NCBI RefSeq assembly: GCF_018729255.1
Contig: NZ_CP076060.1
Coordinates: 930,001-994,000, forward strand
Length of the DNA stretch: 64,000 nt
Source: Cupriavidus sp. EM10
GTDB taxonomy: Bacteria > Pseudomonadota > Gammaproteobacteria > Burkholderiales > Burkholderiaceae
Reading direction: 5' to 3'
The position numbers were made by a program, and so were the translations under genes. Of the stretch, positions 46,543 to 56,216 are shown piece after piece (position 1 is the first letter of the stretch; each line of letters opens with the position of its first letter). The notes under the pieces are model-generated. The model ran no database searches. It saw only the letters and a program-made list of their open reading frames with translations, and was not told the DNA's origin.

Positions 46543-48177
46543 ATGCACCGACCCATTCGATCATGGCTATGTGCCATGCTGGCCATGCTGCTTTTGGCCA
46601 TCGCCCCTGCATGGGCCGCCACGCCGCTCACTCAGGCCGACCTGAAGCCGCTGGCCGAAGACGATTTCGATGCCAAGACCGCCGCGCTCACCAAGGTCAC
46701 GCAGGCGCCGGCGGAGCAGGCCGGGCCGATCCTGAAGGCGCTGCAGGACGACGCGCTGCAGTACGAGCCGTCGGTCGGCATGGTGCGCCAGGATGGTGAC
46801 AAGTATCTCGATGCGATCAGCGGCCAGCCCGTGGCCGTGAAGAGCGACGCGCTGGAAGGCCTGACGCTGAACAACAGCCTGCGCACCATCGTCGACAGCG
46901 CCGCGAGCAGCCTGCTGCTGCAGTCGCCCGATATCGCGGTGCGCACGCAAGCCATCAACACGCTGTTCGACCAGCCCGAGAACGCGTCGCGCGAAGCGGT
47001 GGAAGCTGCGCGCAAGGCCGAGGCCGATGCCGGCCTGCGCGCCCGCCTGGACGTGATCTGGGCCAATACGGTGCTGGCGCAAGGTACCGACGCCACGCGC
47101 GACGCCCGGCTCGATGCGATTCGCATCCTGGGCAGCGACAGCAACCCGCAGTCGCGCCAGAAGCTGGTGCCGCTGCTGGAGAAAGACGACGCCGGCAAGT
47201 ACAAGGAAGCCGACGAGGACGTGCGCGTGGCCGCCCAGAAGGCCATCGACCAGTTGCGCGGCGAACAGCGCCGCGCCGAGCTGCTGGGCAACCTGTTCGC
47301 GGGCCTGAGCCTGGGCAGCGTGCTGCTGCTGGCCGCGCTGGGCCTGGCCATCACGTACGGCCTGATCGGCGTGATCAACATGGCGCACGGTGAATTCCTG
47401 ATGATTGGCGCCTATGCCACGTACGTGGTGCAGACGCTGTTCCGCGCCTATGCGCCGAATGCGTTCGACTGGTACCTGGTGGCCGCGCTGCCGGCGTCGT
47501 TCCTGGCGGCCGGCGTGGTCGGCTTTGCGCTGGAGCGGATCGTGCTGCGGCACCTGTACGGCCGCCCGCTGGAGACGCTGCTGGCCACGTTCGGTATCAG
47601 CCTGCTGCTGATGCAGGCCGTGCGCACAGTCTTTGGCGCGCAAAACGTGGAGGTGGCCAATCCGGTGTGGATGAGCGGCGGCTTCGACGCCATGGCCGGC
47701 CTGGTGATCCCGTACAACCGCGTGGTCATCATCCTGTTCGCGCTGGCCGTGGTGGCCGTGGCGTGGGCCGTGCTGAACCGCACGCGGCTGGGCCTGTTCG
47801 TGCGGGCCACGACGCAGAACCGCACCATGGCGGCCTGCGTGGGCGTGCGCACCTGGAAGGTGGACAGCTATGCGTTTGCGTTCGGCGCCGGCATCGCCGG
47901 GCTGGGCGGTTGCGCGCTTTCCCAGATCGGCAATGTCGGCCCGGACCTCGGGCAGGCGTACATCATCGATTCCTTCATGGTGGTGGTGCTGGGCGGGGTG
48001 GGGCAGCTGGCCGGCACCATCGTCGGCGCGTTCGGCCTGGGCATCATCAACAAGTTCATCGAGCCGTTCTACGGCGCGGTGCTGGCCAAGATCTTCGTCC
48101 TCGTGCTGATCGTGCTGTTTATCCAGAAGCGGCCGCAGGGACTTTTCGCGCTCAAGGGGCGCAGCGCGGAGGCCTGA
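46543..48177 (+). CDS. urtB: Urea ABC transporter, permease subunit UrtB
   Basis: 544 residues. UrtB differs from other LivH-type permeases by a long N-terminal periplasmic region. A signal peptide (about 1-27) precedes a helical, HEAT-like periplasmic domain (about 28-250). Then come about eight membrane helices from residue 255, with the LivH-type signature LGLAITYGLIGVINMAHGEFLMIG near 265-288 (core GLIGVINMAHGE). The segment GVRTWKVDSYAFAFGAGIAGLGG (near 433) is the family's loop facing the ATPase. It follows the palindromic repeats, 199 bases after urtA. Confidence 0.95.
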   Translation: MHRPIRSWLCAMLAMLLLAIAPAWAATPLTQADLKPLAEDDFDAKTAALTKVTQAPAEQAGPILKALQDDALQYEPSVGMVRQDGDKYLDAISGQPVAVKSDALEGLTLNNSLRTIVDSAASSLLLQSPDIAVRTQAINTLFDQPENASREAVEAARKAEADAGLRARLDVIWANTVLAQGTDATRDARLDAIRILGSDSNPQSRQKLVPLLEKDDAGKYKEADEDVRVAAQKAIDQLRGEQRRAELLGNLFAGLSLGSVLLLAALGLAITYGLIGVINMAHGEFLMIGAYATYVVQTLFRAYAPNAFDWYLVAALPASFLAAGVVGFALERIVLRHLYGRPLETLLATFGISLLLMQAVRTVFGAQNVEVANPVWMSGGFDAMAGLVIPYNRVVIILFALAVVAVAWAVLNRTRLGLFVRATTQNRTMAACVGVRTWKVDSYAFAFGAGIAGLGGCALSQIGNVGPDLGQAYIIDSFMVVVLGGVGQLAGTIVGAFGLGIINKFIEPFYGAVLAKIFVLVLIVLFIQKRPQGLFALKGRSAEA

Positions 48178-48178
48178 C

Positions 48179-49378
48179 ATGAGCAGCTTTTCCTCTTCAT
48201 CCCGCAAGGCGTTCCGCCTTTCCGTGCCCGAGCGGCAGCCGCTGTTCTCGGGCCGCGTATGGACGCTGCTGGTGGCGCTGACCGTGGTGGTAAGCATCGG
48301 CGTGCCGATCTGCGCGCTGGCGTTGCCCGAATCGCATCCGCTGCACCTGTCGGCCTACGCGCTGACGCTGTTCGGCAAGATCATGTGCTTTGCGCTGGCC
48401 GCCATCGCGCTGGACCTGGTGTGGGGCTACTGCGGCATCCTGAGCCTGGGGCACGGCCTGTTCTTCGCGCTGGGCGGGTACGCGATGGGCATGTACCTGA
48501 TGCGCTCGATTGGCCGCGAAGGCGTCTACAAGAGCGACCTGCCCGATTTCATGGTGTTCCTGGACTGGAAGGAACTGCCGTGGTTCTGGCATGGCACCGA
48601 GCACCTGCCATGGGCGCTGCTGCTGGTGGTGCTGGTGCCCGGCGTGCTGGCGTGGCTGTTCGGCTTCTTCGCGTTCCGCTCGCGCATCAAGGGCGTGTAC
48701 CTGTCGATCATCACCCAGGCCATGACCTATGCCGCGATGCTGCTGTTCTTCCGCAACGAGACGGGCTTCGGCGGCAACAACGGCTTTACCGACTTCAAGC
48801 GCATCGCCGGCTTTGCCGTGGCCGCCCCGCAGACCCGCGCGGCGCTGTTCGTGCTGACGTTCCTGGCGCTGGTCGGCGGGTTCGTCGCGTGCCGCTACAT
48901 CGTCACGTCGAAGCTGGGCCGCGTGGTCACCGCCGTGCGCGACGCCGAAACGCGCGTGATGTTCTCGGGCTACAGCCCGCTGGGCTACAAGCTGTTCGTG
49001 TGGACGTTCTCGGCCGTGTTGTGCGGTATCGCCGGCGCGTTGTACGTGCCGCAGGTGGGCATCATCAACCCGGGCGAGATGTCGCCCGCCAACTCCATCG
49101 AGATGGCCGTGTGGGTGGCCGTGGGCGGCCGCGGCACGCTGATCGGGCCCATCGTCGGCGCGTTCCTGGTCAACGGCGCCAAGACCATGTTCACGGCCTA
49201 CTTTGCCGAATACTGGCTGTTTCTGCTCGGCGCGATGTTCGTGCTGGTGACGCTGTACCTGCCCGATGGCGTGGTCGGCCTGGTGCGCCGCCTGCTCGGC
49301 AAGCGCACCGTGGCGGAAAAGATCGAGGCCGCTACCGATGAGCCGGTGGCCGCCCCGCAACAAGGGAGCAACGCATGA
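48179..49378 (+). CDS. urtC: Urea ABC transporter, permease subunit UrtC
   Basis: 399 residues, LivM-type permease with about ten membrane helices. WGYCGILSLGHGLFFALGGYAMGMYLM (core LSLGHGLFFALGGY, near 89-102) and the ATPase-contact loop AVRDAETRVMFSGYSPLGYKL are visible. The C-terminal 30 residues are soluble. It starts one base after urtB and overlaps urtD by four bases, so it is translationally coupled. It heterodimerises with UrtB to form the urea channel. Confidence 0.95.
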   Translation: MSSFSSSSRKAFRLSVPERQPLFSGRVWTLLVALTVVVSIGVPICALALPESHPLHLSAYALTLFGKIMCFALAAIALDLVWGYCGILSLGHGLFFALGGYAMGMYLMRSIGREGVYKSDLPDFMVFLDWKELPWFWHGTEHLPWALLLVVLVPGVLAWLFGFFAFRSRIKGVYLSIITQAMTYAAMLLFFRNETGFGGNNGFTDFKRIAGFAVAAPQTRAALFVLTFLALVGGFVACRYIVTSKLGRVVTAVRDAETRVMFSGYSPLGYKLFVWTFSAVLCGIAGALYVPQVGIINPGEMSPANSIEMAVWVAVGGRGTLIGPIVGAFLVNGAKTMFTAYFAEYWLFLLGAMFVLVTLYLPDGVVGLVRRLLGKRTVAEKIEAATDEPVAAPQQGSNA

Positions 49379-50223
49379 ACGCCGCGCTGGGAGTAGAGCA
49401 GGCCGAAAGCGGCGACGCCACCGGCCTGGGCCGCATCGTCGAGCCCGGTGTCATCGACACCTCGCACGGCCCCATCCTCTATATCGAGGACCTGACCGTG
49501 CAGTTCGACGGCTTCCGCGCGTTGAACAAGCTGTCGCTGTCGATCGACCACGGCGAGCTGCGCTGCGTGATCGGCCCGAACGGCGCCGGCAAGACCACGA
49601 TGATGGACGTCATCACGGGCAAGACCGGCCCGCGCAACGCCAATGTCACCGGGCGCGTGTTCCTGGGCCAGACCATCGACCTGATGCGCATGACCGAGCC
49701 CAGGATCGCCCAGACCGGCATCGGCCGCAAGTTCCAGAAGCCCACCGTCTTCGAGCAGCATGCCGTATGGGAAAACCTGGAGCTGGCGATGAAGGCCGAC
49801 AAGCGCTGGTGGTCGTCGCTGCGTGCGCGGCTGACCGGCGAAGGCCATCGCCGCATCGAGGAAACGCTGGCGCTGACCGGGCTGGAGGACGAGGCCTACC
49901 GGCCCGCCGGCCTGCTGTCGCACGGCCAGAAGCAGCGCCTGGAAATCGGCATGCTGCTGATGCAGCAACCGCAACTGCTGCTGCTGGATGAGCCGGTGGC
50001 CGGCATGACCGACGAGGAAACCATGCAGCTGGCGGCGCTGCTCAACAGCCTGCGCGGCAGCTGCTCGATGATGGTCGTGGAGCACGACATGGAGTTCGTG
50101 GCCGCCCTGGCGGGCGATGCCGGCCGTGTCACGGTGCTGGCCGAAGGCAGCCTGCTTGCCGAAGGCACGCTCGACGCCGTCAAGCGCGACGATCGCGTGA
50201 TCGAATCCTACCTGGGAAGATAA
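49375..50223 (+). CDS. urtD: Urea ABC transporter, ATP-binding protein UrtD
   Basis: 282 residues, LivG-type ATPase. Walker A is GPNGAGKTTMMDVITG (near 67-82), the signature LLSHGQKQRLEIGMLL (near 181-196) and Walker B LLLLDEPVAGMTDEE (near 201-215). An N-terminal extension of about 35 residues precedes ILYIEDLTVQFDGFRALN. The start overlaps the end of urtC. It pairs with UrtE to drive import. Confidence 0.95.
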   Translation: MNAALGVEQAESGDATGLGRIVEPGVIDTSHGPILYIEDLTVQFDGFRALNKLSLSIDHGELRCVIGPNGAGKTTMMDVITGKTGPRNANVTGRVFLGQTIDLMRMTEPRIAQTGIGRKFQKPTVFEQHAVWENLELAMKADKRWWSSLRARLTGEGHRRIEETLALTGLEDEAYRPAGLLSHGQKQRLEIGMLLMQQPQLLLLDEPVAGMTDEETMQLAALLNSLRGSCSMMVVEHDMEFVAALAGDAGRVTVLAEGSLLAEGTLDAVKRDDRVIESYLGR

Positions 50224-50225
50224 CC

Positions 50226-50918
50226 ATGCTGCAGGTCAATGCACTGAACCAGTTCTACGGCGGCAGCCATATCCTGCGCAACGTGTCGTTCGAGGTGCCG
50301 CATGGCAAGCTGACCACGCTGCTGGGCCGCAACGGCGTGGGCAAGAGCACGCTGCTCAAATGCCTGATGGGCGTGGTCCCTACGCGCAGCGGCAGCGTCA
50401 GCTGGGACGGCAAGGCGCTGGAGAAGAAGGCGCCCTATGAACGCGTGTCGGCCGGCCTGGCGTATGTGCCGCAGGGCCGCGAGATCTTCCCGCGCCTGAC
50501 CGTCGAGGAAAACCTGCTGATCGGCGCCGCCAGCCGGGGCAAGCCCGCCGGCGTGCCTGACCGCATCTACGAGCTGTTTCCCGTGCTGCGCACCATGCGC
50601 CAGCGGCGGGGCGGCGACTTGTCGGGTGGCCAGCAGCAACAGCTGGCCATCGGCCGCGCGCTGATGAGCGAGCCGCAACTGCTGATCCTGGACGAACCCA
50701 CCGAGGGCATCCAGCCGTCGATCATCCAGGACATCGGCCGTGCGCTGCGCCTGCTGGTGGACGAATTCGGCATGACGGTGCTGCTGGTGGAGCAGTACTA
50801 CGAGTTCGCGCGCCATCTGGCCGATCACTATGTGGTGATGAGCCGCGGCGAGGTGGTGGCCAAGGGGCCGGGCGCGACCATGGAACAGGACGGCGTGCGC
50901 GAACTGATCGCGGTGTAA
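50226..50918 (+). CDS. urtE: Urea ABC transporter, ATP-binding protein UrtE
   Basis: 230 residues, LivF-type ATPase. Walker A is GRNGVGKSTLLKCLMG (near 35-50), the signature DLSGGQQQQLAIGRAL and Walker B LLILDEPTEGIQPSII. It starts two bases after urtD. The urea transporter is then complete, and the urease genes follow after about 100 bases without a terminator. Confidence 0.96.
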   Translation: MLQVNALNQFYGGSHILRNVSFEVPHGKLTTLLGRNGVGKSTLLKCLMGVVPTRSGSVSWDGKALEKKAPYERVSAGLAYVPQGREIFPRLTVEENLLIGAASRGKPAGVPDRIYELFPVLRTMRQRRGGDLSGGQQQQLAIGRALMSEPQLLILDEPTEGIQPSIIQDIGRALRLLVDEFGMTVLLVEQYYEFARHLADHYVVMSRGEVVAKGPGATMEQDGVRELIAV

Positions 50919-50938
50919 GTTCGGTCAATGGCGTGCGT

Positions 50939-50978
50939 GCAGCTTCACCTTTCGGTGACGGCTGCCGCGCGCTATGAT
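50939..50978 (+). promoter_or_regulatory. Hairpin and possible -10 element before ureD
   Basis: An imperfect hairpin (GCAGC..TCACC / GGTGA..GCTGC, 50939-50965) is followed by TATGAT (50973-50978). No good -35 is visible. It could be a secondary promoter for ureD within the urt-ure run; evidence is weak. Confidence 0.25.
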
Positions 50979-51022
50979 TTGTGGGATACCTCCCGCGCGC
51001 CCCCGCGCCTGCCTTTTTCGTC

Positions 51023-51919
51023 ATGCGTCATCCGGATTTTCCTTCGTCGCTCGCCATGCCCGTTGCATGGCACGCCAGCCTGCGCCTGCGCTTTGCCGAA
51101 CGCGCGGGCCGCACCGCCATGGTCGAGCGCCGGCACGAGGGACCGCTGCGCGTGCAGAAGCCGCTGTACCCGGAAGGCACGATCTGCCACGGCGTGGTGC
51201 TGCATCCGCCAGCGGGCGTGGCGGGGGGCGATCTGCTCGACATCGACATCGCCGTGGAAGCCGGCGCGCATGCCGTGCTGGCCACGCCCGGCGCCACCAA
51301 GTGGTACAAGTCGCAGGGCCGCGACGCGGCACAGCACGTGCGTATCGCGGTGGCAGAGGGGGCGAAGCTGGACTGGCTGCCGCAGGAAAACATCGTGTTC
51401 GATGATGCCCGCGCACGTATTGCGACCGACGTCGTGGTGGCGCCCGGCGGCAGCGCCATCGGCTGGGATGCCGTGGTGCTGGGCCGCCTGGCATCGGGCG
51501 AACGTTGGGCCAGCGGATTGCTATGGCTCGACACGCGCATCGCCGGCCCGCAGCAGCCGCTGTGGATCGAACAGTCGCACCTGGACGCCGCGTCGCCGTT
51601 GCGTGGCGCGCTGGCCGGCATGGATGGTCTGCCCATCCTCGGCACGCTGTGGGCCGTGGGGCAGGGCGCCACGCAGGAACTGGCCGAATCGCTGGCAGAG
51701 CGGCTGCCTTACCGACCTGACCTGCGCGCTGGCGTGACCTGCCTGGCGGGGCGCGGGTCTCATCTGGCATCCCAATCGGCAGGCCAGCAGATGCTGCTGC
51801 TGCGCGTGCTGGGCCGCGACATGGAGGCGGTGCGCCACCTGATGATCGATTGCTGGAACACCTTGCGCATGCCGATCCACGGCGTGCCGGCCCGGCCGCT
51901 GCGGCTCTGGGCCACCTGA
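51023..51919 (+). CDS. ureD: Urease accessory protein UreD
   Basis: 298 residues. UreD binds the urease apoenzyme and forms a tunnel for nickel delivery from UreG with UreF. Conserved blocks are [68 protein letters not shown] and [14 protein letters not shown]. The start is uncertain: ATG 51023 is chosen, but ATG 51056 (MPVAWHASL) would also give a full domain of 287 residues. First gene of ureDA-hupE-ureBCEFG. Confidence 0.93.
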   Translation: MRHPDFPSSLAMPVAWHASLRLRFAERAGRTAMVERRHEGPLRVQKPLYPEGTICHGVVLHPPAGVAGGDLLDIDIAVEAGAHAVLATPGATKWYKSQGRDAAQHVRIAVAEGAKLDWLPQENIVFDDARARIATDVVVAPGGSAIGWDAVVLGRLASGERWASGLLWLDTRIAGPQQPLWIEQSHLDAASPLRGALAGMDGLPILGTLWAVGQGATQELAESLAERLPYRPDLRAGVTCLAGRGSHLASQSAGQQMLLLRVLGRDMEAVRHLMIDCWNTLRMPIHGVPARPLRLWAT

Positions 51920-51945
51920 ACCACAAGAAAACCTGGAAAGCCGAC

Positions 51946-52248
51946 ATGGAACTGACTCCGCGCGAGAAAGACAAGCTGCTGATCTTCACCGCTGCCCTGC
52001 TGGCCGAGCGCCGCCGCGCTCGCGGGCTCAAGCTCAACTATCCCGAATCGGTGGCGCTGATCACGGCCGCCATCATGGAAGGCGCGCGCGATGGCCGCAC
52101 CGTGGCCGAGCTGATGCACGAAGGCACCACGGTGCTGCGGCGCGAGGACGTCATGGACGGCGTGGCGGAGATGATTCCGGAAATCCAGGTGGAAGCCACC
52201 TTCCCGGACGGCACCAAGCTTGTCACCGTGCATCACCCGATCGTCTGA
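51946..52248 (+). CDS. ureA: Urease gamma subunit
   Basis: 100 residues, the normal length. It is one of three structural subunits of urease (UreABC), which splits urea into ammonia and carbamate. [20 protein letters not shown] and [20 protein letters not shown] are the family signatures. It starts 26 bases after ureD, preceded by TGGAAAGCCGAC. Confidence 0.97.
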   Translation: MELTPREKDKLLIFTAALLAERRRARGLKLNYPESVALITAAIMEGARDGRTVAELMHEGTTVLRREDVMDGVAEMIPEIQVEATFPDGTKLVTVHHPIV

Positions 52249-52285
52249 CCCGAACCGAACGCTCAACAAGAAGAGGACCAACCCT

Positions 52286-52924
52286 ATGCACCGCCCGACC
52301 CTTGCACGCCTGATCACCGGCGCCACGCTTTCGCTGGCCGCCGCCTCGGCCTTTGCCCACCCCGGCCACGATGGCGCCACGGTCGGCGCCAGCCTGTTCG
52401 CCGGCCTCGTGCACCCGTTCACGGGCGCCGACCACCTGCTGGCCATGGCCGCAGTGGGCGTCTGGAGCGCGTTGATCGCCGCGCCGCAGGGCGCCTTCGG
52501 CCAGGGTGCGTCGAAGCTGGACATGCTGCGCCTGCCGCTTGCCTTCGTCGCCATGATGCTGGTGGGTGCGGCGCTGGGCCTGGCCGGCGTGACGCTGCCG
52601 GCCGTGGAGCCGATGATCGCGGTGTCGCTGCTGGTGATCGGCCTGCTGGTGGCGGTGCGCGCGAAGCTTTCCACCCTGTCGGGCATGGCCATCGTCGGCG
52701 GCTTCGCGCTGTTCCACGGCTACGCGCACGGCGCCGAACTGCCGGCCACGGCGGCCGCGCTGCCCGGCGTGCTGGCCTATGTCGGCGGCTTTGCCGTGAG
52801 CACGATGACGCTGCATGTGATGGGCATAGGCGTGGGCGCGTTCCTGCGCCGCCATGCGGCCTGGATGGCGCGCGTGGCGGGTGCGGGCGTGGCGCTGTAT
52901 GGCGTCGGCCTGCTGGTGGCCTGA
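52286..52924 (+). CDS. ureJ: HupE/UreJ family nickel permease
   Basis: 212 residues. Signal peptide (about 1-24, ASAFAHPGHDG), then six or seven membrane helices. The first helix has the nickel motif HPFTGADHLLAM (near 43-54), and a later one LFHGYAHGAELP (near 148-159), the diagnostic HupE/UreJ signatures. It probably imports Ni2+ (or Co2+) for urease. It is inserted between ureA and ureB, a common arrangement in Burkholderiales but different from the enteric operon. Confidence 0.9.
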   Translation: MHRPTLARLITGATLSLAAASAFAHPGHDGATVGASLFAGLVHPFTGADHLLAMAAVGVWSALIAAPQGAFGQGASKLDMLRLPLAFVAMMLVGAALGLAGVTLPAVEPMIAVSLLVIGLLVAVRAKLSTLSGMAIVGGFALFHGYAHGAELPATAAALPGVLAYVGGFAVSTMTLHVMGIGVGAFLRRHAAWMARVAGAGVALYGVGLLVA

Positions 52925-52945
52925 AGTCGGCAAAGGAGCCTGGCG

Positions 52946-53251
52946 ATGATTCCCGGTGAACTGATGCCGCTCGACGGCGAGATCGAACTGAACGTGGGCC
53001 GCGTCACGGTCAGCGTGACCGTGGCCAATACCGGCGACCGCCCGGTGCAGGTCGGGTCGCATTTCCACTTCTACGAGACCAATGCTGCGCTGTCGTTCGA
53101 CCGCGAGGCCGCACGCGGCTTCCGGCTCGATATCGCGGCCGGCACGGCGGTGCGCTTCGAACCGGGCCAGTCGCGCACGGTGCAGCTGGTGGCGCTGGAC
53201 GGCGACCGCATCGTCTACGGGTTCAACGGCAAGATCATGGGAGCGCTGTGA
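52946..53251 (+). CDS. ureB: Urease beta subunit
   Basis: 101 residues. [18 protein letters not shown] and [20 protein letters not shown] are family signatures. The stop TGA overlaps the ureC start by one base, so it is translationally coupled. Length is typical. It assembles with UreA and UreC. Confidence 0.97.
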   Translation: MIPGELMPLDGEIELNVGRVTVSVTVANTGDRPVQVGSHFHFYETNAALSFDREAARGFRLDIAAGTAVRFEPGQSRTVQLVALDGDRIVYGFNGKIMGAL

Positions 53252-54969
53252 TGAGCGTGAAGATTTCGCGGCAGGCCTATGCCGAGATGTTCGGCCCCAC
53301 TACGGGCGACCGCCTGCGGCTGGCCGATACCGGCCTGGTCATCGAGGTGGAAAAGGACTTCACGATCTACGGCGAGGAGGTCAAGTTCGGCGGCGGCAAG
53401 GTGATTCGAGATGGCATGGGCCAGAGCCAGCGCATGTCGAAGGACTGCGTCGACACGGTCATCACGAACGCGCTGATCGTTGACCACTGGGGCATCGTCA
53501 AGGCCGACATCGGCCTGAAGCACGGCCGCGTCGCGGGCATCGGCAAGGCCGGCAACCCCGACATCCAGCCCGGCGTGACCATCGTGGTGGGCCCCGGCAC
53601 CGAAGTGATCGCGGGCGAGGGCATGATTGTCACGGCCGGCGGCATCGACACGCACATCCACTTCATCTGCCCGCAGCAGATCGACGAGGCGCTGATGAGC
53701 GGCGTGACCACGATGATCGGCGGCGGCACTGGCCCGGCCACCGGCACCTACGCCACCACGGTCACGCCCGGCCCCTGGTACATGGAGCGCATGCTGCAGG
53801 CCGCCGATGCCTACCCGATGAACATCGGCTTCCTGGGCAAGGGCAACGCCAGCCAGCCGGCGCCGCTGGCCGAGCAGGTGGAGGCCGGCGCCATCGGCCT
53901 GAAGCTGCACGAGGACTGGGGCACCACGCCGCAGGCCATCGACACCTGCCTGTCGGTGGCGGACGACACCGATACCCAGGTGGCCATCCACACCGATACG
54001 CTCAACGAAGGCGGGTTCGTCGAGGCGACGATTGCCGCGTTCAAGGGCCGCACGATCCACACGTACCACACCGAAGGCGCGGGCGGCGGCCATGCGCCGG
54101 ACATCATCAAGGTGTGCGGGGAATCGAACGTGCTGCCGTCGTCGACCAACCCGACGCGGCCCTACACGGTGAACACGCTCGACGAGCACCTGGACATGCT
54201 GATGGTCTGCCATCACCTGGACCCGGCCATCGCCGAGGACATCGCCTTTGCCGAGTCGCGCATCCGGCGCGAGACCATCGCCGCCGAGGACATCCTGCAC
54301 GACCTGGGCGCGTTCTCGATGATCTCGAGCGATTCGCAGGCCATGGGCCGCGTGGGCGAGGTCATCATCCGCACCTGGCAGACCGCACACAAGATGGCCG
54401 CCCAGCGCGGCAAGCTGCCCGGCGATCCGCACGATGCACGCGGCGGACACGACAACTTCCGCGTGAAGCGCTATATCGCCAAGTACACGATCAATCCCGC
54501 GCTGACGCATGGCATTGCGCATGAGGTGGGTTCGATCGAGGTGGGAAAGTGGGCCGACCTGGTGCTGTGGAAGCCGGCGTTCTTCGGCGTGAAGCCGAGC
54601 CTGATCCTGAAGGGCGGCATGATCGCCGCGGCGGCCATGGGCGACCCCAATGCGTCGATCCCGACGCCGCAGCCGGTGCACTACCGGCACATGTTCGCAT
54701 CGGCCGGCGGCGCGCTGCCGAAGTCGTCGCTGACCTTTGTCTCGCAGGCGGCGCTGGCGGCCGACGTGGGCGGGCGCTACGGGCTGGCCAAGACGCTGGC
54801 CGCGGTGCGCGGATGCCGCACCGTCAGCAAGCGCGACATGGTGCACAATGACTGGCAGCCGCATGTCACGGTGGACCCCGAGACCTACCAGGTGGTGGCC
54901 GACGGCCAGTTGCTGATGTGCGAGCCCGCCACCGTGCTGCCGATGGCGCAGCGCTACTTCCTGTTCTGA
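53251..54969 (+). CDS. ureC: Urease alpha subunit (catalytic)
   Basis: 572 residues. It binds two Ni2+ via carbamylated Lys218 (GLKLHEDWG), His135 and His137 (DTHIHF), further His residues in the [13 protein letters not shown] region, and Asp near 361. The flap has Cys320 and catalytic His321 (MVCHHLD). The start ATG at 53251 overlaps the ureB TGA; a GTG three bases earlier is a weaker alternative. Length and motifs match the family. It is the enzyme that the whole urt-ure cluster serves. Confidence 0.98.
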   Translation: MSVKISRQAYAEMFGPTTGDRLRLADTGLVIEVEKDFTIYGEEVKFGGGKVIRDGMGQSQRMSKDCVDTVITNALIVDHWGIVKADIGLKHGRVAGIGKAGNPDIQPGVTIVVGPGTEVIAGEGMIVTAGGIDTHIHFICPQQIDEALMSGVTTMIGGGTGPATGTYATTVTPGPWYMERMLQAADAYPMNIGFLGKGNASQPAPLAEQVEAGAIGLKLHEDWGTTPQAIDTCLSVADDTDTQVAIHTDTLNEGGFVEATIAAFKGRTIHTYHTEGAGGGHAPDIIKVCGESNVLPSSTNPTRPYTVNTLDEHLDMLMVCHHLDPAIAEDIAFAESRIRRETIAAEDILHDLGAFSMISSDSQAMGRVGEVIIRTWQTAHKMAAQRGKLPGDPHDARGGHDNFRVKRYIAKYTINPALTHGIAHEVGSIEVGKWADLVLWKPAFFGVKPSLILKGGMIAAAAMGDPNASIPTPQPVHYRHMFASAGGALPKSSLTFVSQAALAADVGGRYGLAKTLAAVRGCRTVSKRDMVHNDWQPHVTVDPETYQVVADGQLLMCEPATVLPMAQRYFLF

Positions 54970-54977
54970 GCCGAGCC

Positions 54978-55568
54978 GTGATCAAGATCGACAAAGTCCT
55001 GCCCGCACCGCACGGTATCGCACCGGTGCTGGTGCGGCGCGCCCCCAAGCTGGTGCTGCCCTTCGGCGACCGCAGCAAGAGCCGCCTGCGCGCGGCGCTG
55101 GACACCGGCACCGAAGCGGCGCTGTTCCTGCCACGCGGCACCGTGCTGCGCGGCGGCGACCTGCTGGTGGCCGAGGACGGCACGTTCGTCGAAGTGCTGG
55201 CCGCCCCGGAATCGGTGCTGCAGGTAACGGCCACCGATCCGCTGGCCCTGATGCGCGCGGCGTACCACCTCGGCAATCGCCACACCCCGGTGGAAGTGGG
55301 GCGCGACTACCTGCGGCTGGAATACGACCCGGTGCTGGCCGACATGCTGACCCGCCTGGGCGTGCAGATCGAACGCGCCGAGCAGCCGTTCGAACCCGAA
55401 GCGGGCGCCTACGGCGGCGGCCACAAGCACGGGCACGACGCGACCTTCGCCGAGGACTACGCGGCGGCGCAGGCGGTGTTTCATGAGCATCACGGGCATG
55501 GGCATTCGCATGACCATGATCATGGGCATGGCCATGTGCATGATGAACACTGTGGGCATGAGCACTGA
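54978..55568 (+). CDS. ureE: Urease accessory protein UreE, nickel metallochaperone
   Basis: 196 residues from a GTG start at 54978 ([13 protein letters not shown]). The N-terminal peptide-binding domain and the central metal-binding domain are present ([20 protein letters not shown]). The C-terminal tail (about 150-196) is rich in histidine, in particular the last 40 residues ([18 protein letters not shown]). Such a tail stores nickel in UreE of Klebsiella. It starts eight bases after ureC. The next urease gene, ureF, is 644 bases away because of an insertion. Confidence 0.95.
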   Translation: MIKIDKVLPAPHGIAPVLVRRAPKLVLPFGDRSKSRLRAALDTGTEAALFLPRGTVLRGGDLLVAEDGTFVEVLAAPESVLQVTATDPLALMRAAYHLGNRHTPVEVGRDYLRLEYDPVLADMLTRLGVQIERAEQPFEPEAGAYGGGHKHGHDATFAEDYAAAQAVFHEHHGHGHSHDHDHGHGHVHDEHCGHEH

Positions 55569-55583
55569 TTGGAGTTTGTGGTG

Positions 55584-56216
55584 ATGCAACGCCCGGCCCT
55601 CACCCCCAACCCCTCTCCCGCAAGCGGGAGAGGGGAGACAACAGGCAGCATTTCAAACACCGCTGGTTCGCTCCCCTCTCCTGCCAGCGGGAGAGGGGAG
55701 ACCACCGACAGCATTTCAAATATCGTCGGTTTGCTCCCCTCTCCCGCTAGCGGGAGAGGGGCTGGGGGTGAGGGCAGGCGTTTGACCAGCCGCGATTTCG
55801 CGCGCGCGCTACGCGCCAGCCAGACGCCGGCCGAACAGCGGCTGTGGTACTTCCTCCGTGATCGCCGCCTCCTCAACCTCAAATTCAAACGCCAACACCC
55901 CCTCGGCCCCTACGTCGCCGATTTCCTCTGCATGGAATACAAACTGATCGTCGAAGCCGACGGCGGCCAGCACGGCACGTTCGGCGATGTCGACCGCGAT
56001 ATCTGGCTGAGGGAGCACGGTTATACGGTGCTGCGTTTCTGGAACAACCAGATTCACAAAGAAATCGAAGGCGTGCTGGAGGCGATCCGGCAGGCTGTTC
56101 TGGCACTGGGGTTTGCCGACAGCAATTCGAATACCGCCGGTTCGCTCCCCTCTCCCGCAAGCGGGAGAGGGGCCGGGGGTGAGGGCAGGCCTATCGAGTC
56201 GCCCAAGATCCCATGA
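55584..56216 (+). CDS. DUF559 nuclease-like protein with translated repeats, inserted in the urease operon
   Basis: About 210 residues. The core (about residues 67-180) is a DUF559/Vsr-like PD-(D/E)xK fold: [30 protein letters not shown] and [15 protein letters not shown], with the acidic residues of ADF and VEADG as likely catalytic ligands. The N-terminus is translation of three palindromic repeats, giving 21-residue units ([12 protein letters not shown]). A fourth copy forms the C-terminus. I place the start at ATG 55584; a TTG at 55782, just before the core, may be the real start. It lies between ureE and ureF in the same direction and overlaps ureF by four bases. Base composition of the core is lower in GC than its neighbours. 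Function is unknown; other family members are proposed nucleases. Confidence 0.7.
   Translation: MQRPALTPNPSPASGRGETTGSISNTAGSLPSPASGRGETTDSISNIVGLLPSPASGRGAGGEGRRLTSRDFARALRASQTPAEQRLWYFLRDRRLLNLKFKRQHPLGPYVADFLCMEYKLIVEADGGQHGTFGDVDRDIWLREHGYTVLRFWNNQIHKEIEGVLEAIRQAVLALGFADSNSNTAGSLPSPASGRGAGGEGRPIESPKIP
55597..55637 (-). repeat. GC-rich palindromic repeat, copy C
   Basis: CCCTCACCCCC, then arms CCCCTCTCCCGC (55610-55621) and GCGGGAGAGGGG (55624-55635). Same orientation as copy B. First of three palindromes at an exact 63-bp period. Confidence 0.9.
55670..55700 (+). repeat. GC-rich palindromic repeat, copy D
   Basis: Arms CCCCTCTCCTGC (55673-55684) and GCGGGAGAGGGG (55687-55698), with one mismatch. 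It lacks the GGGTGAGGG tail of other copies. Confidence 0.88.
55707..55779 (+). repeat. 73-bp direct repeat containing palindrome copy E (left of DUF559 core)
   Basis: Palindrome E (arms 55736-55747 and 55750-55761) with its upstream GACAGCATTTCAAAT spacer and downstream GGGTGAGGGCAGGC. It is 66/73 identical by eye to the copy at 56118-56190, with no gaps. The two bracket the DUF559 core. Confidence 0.85.
56118..56190 (+). repeat. 73-bp direct repeat containing palindrome copy F (right of DUF559 core)
   Basis: Palindrome F (arms 56147-56158 and 56161-56172) with the same spacer and tail as the left copy. It ends 22 bases before ureF. Confidence 0.85.

Noticed and set aside
55597..55774. A CRISPR array suggested by three palindromes at a 63-bp period
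   Set aside because: The spacers are similar to each other, the units are in mixed orientation, and no cas gene is present. They are dispersed palindromic repeats.
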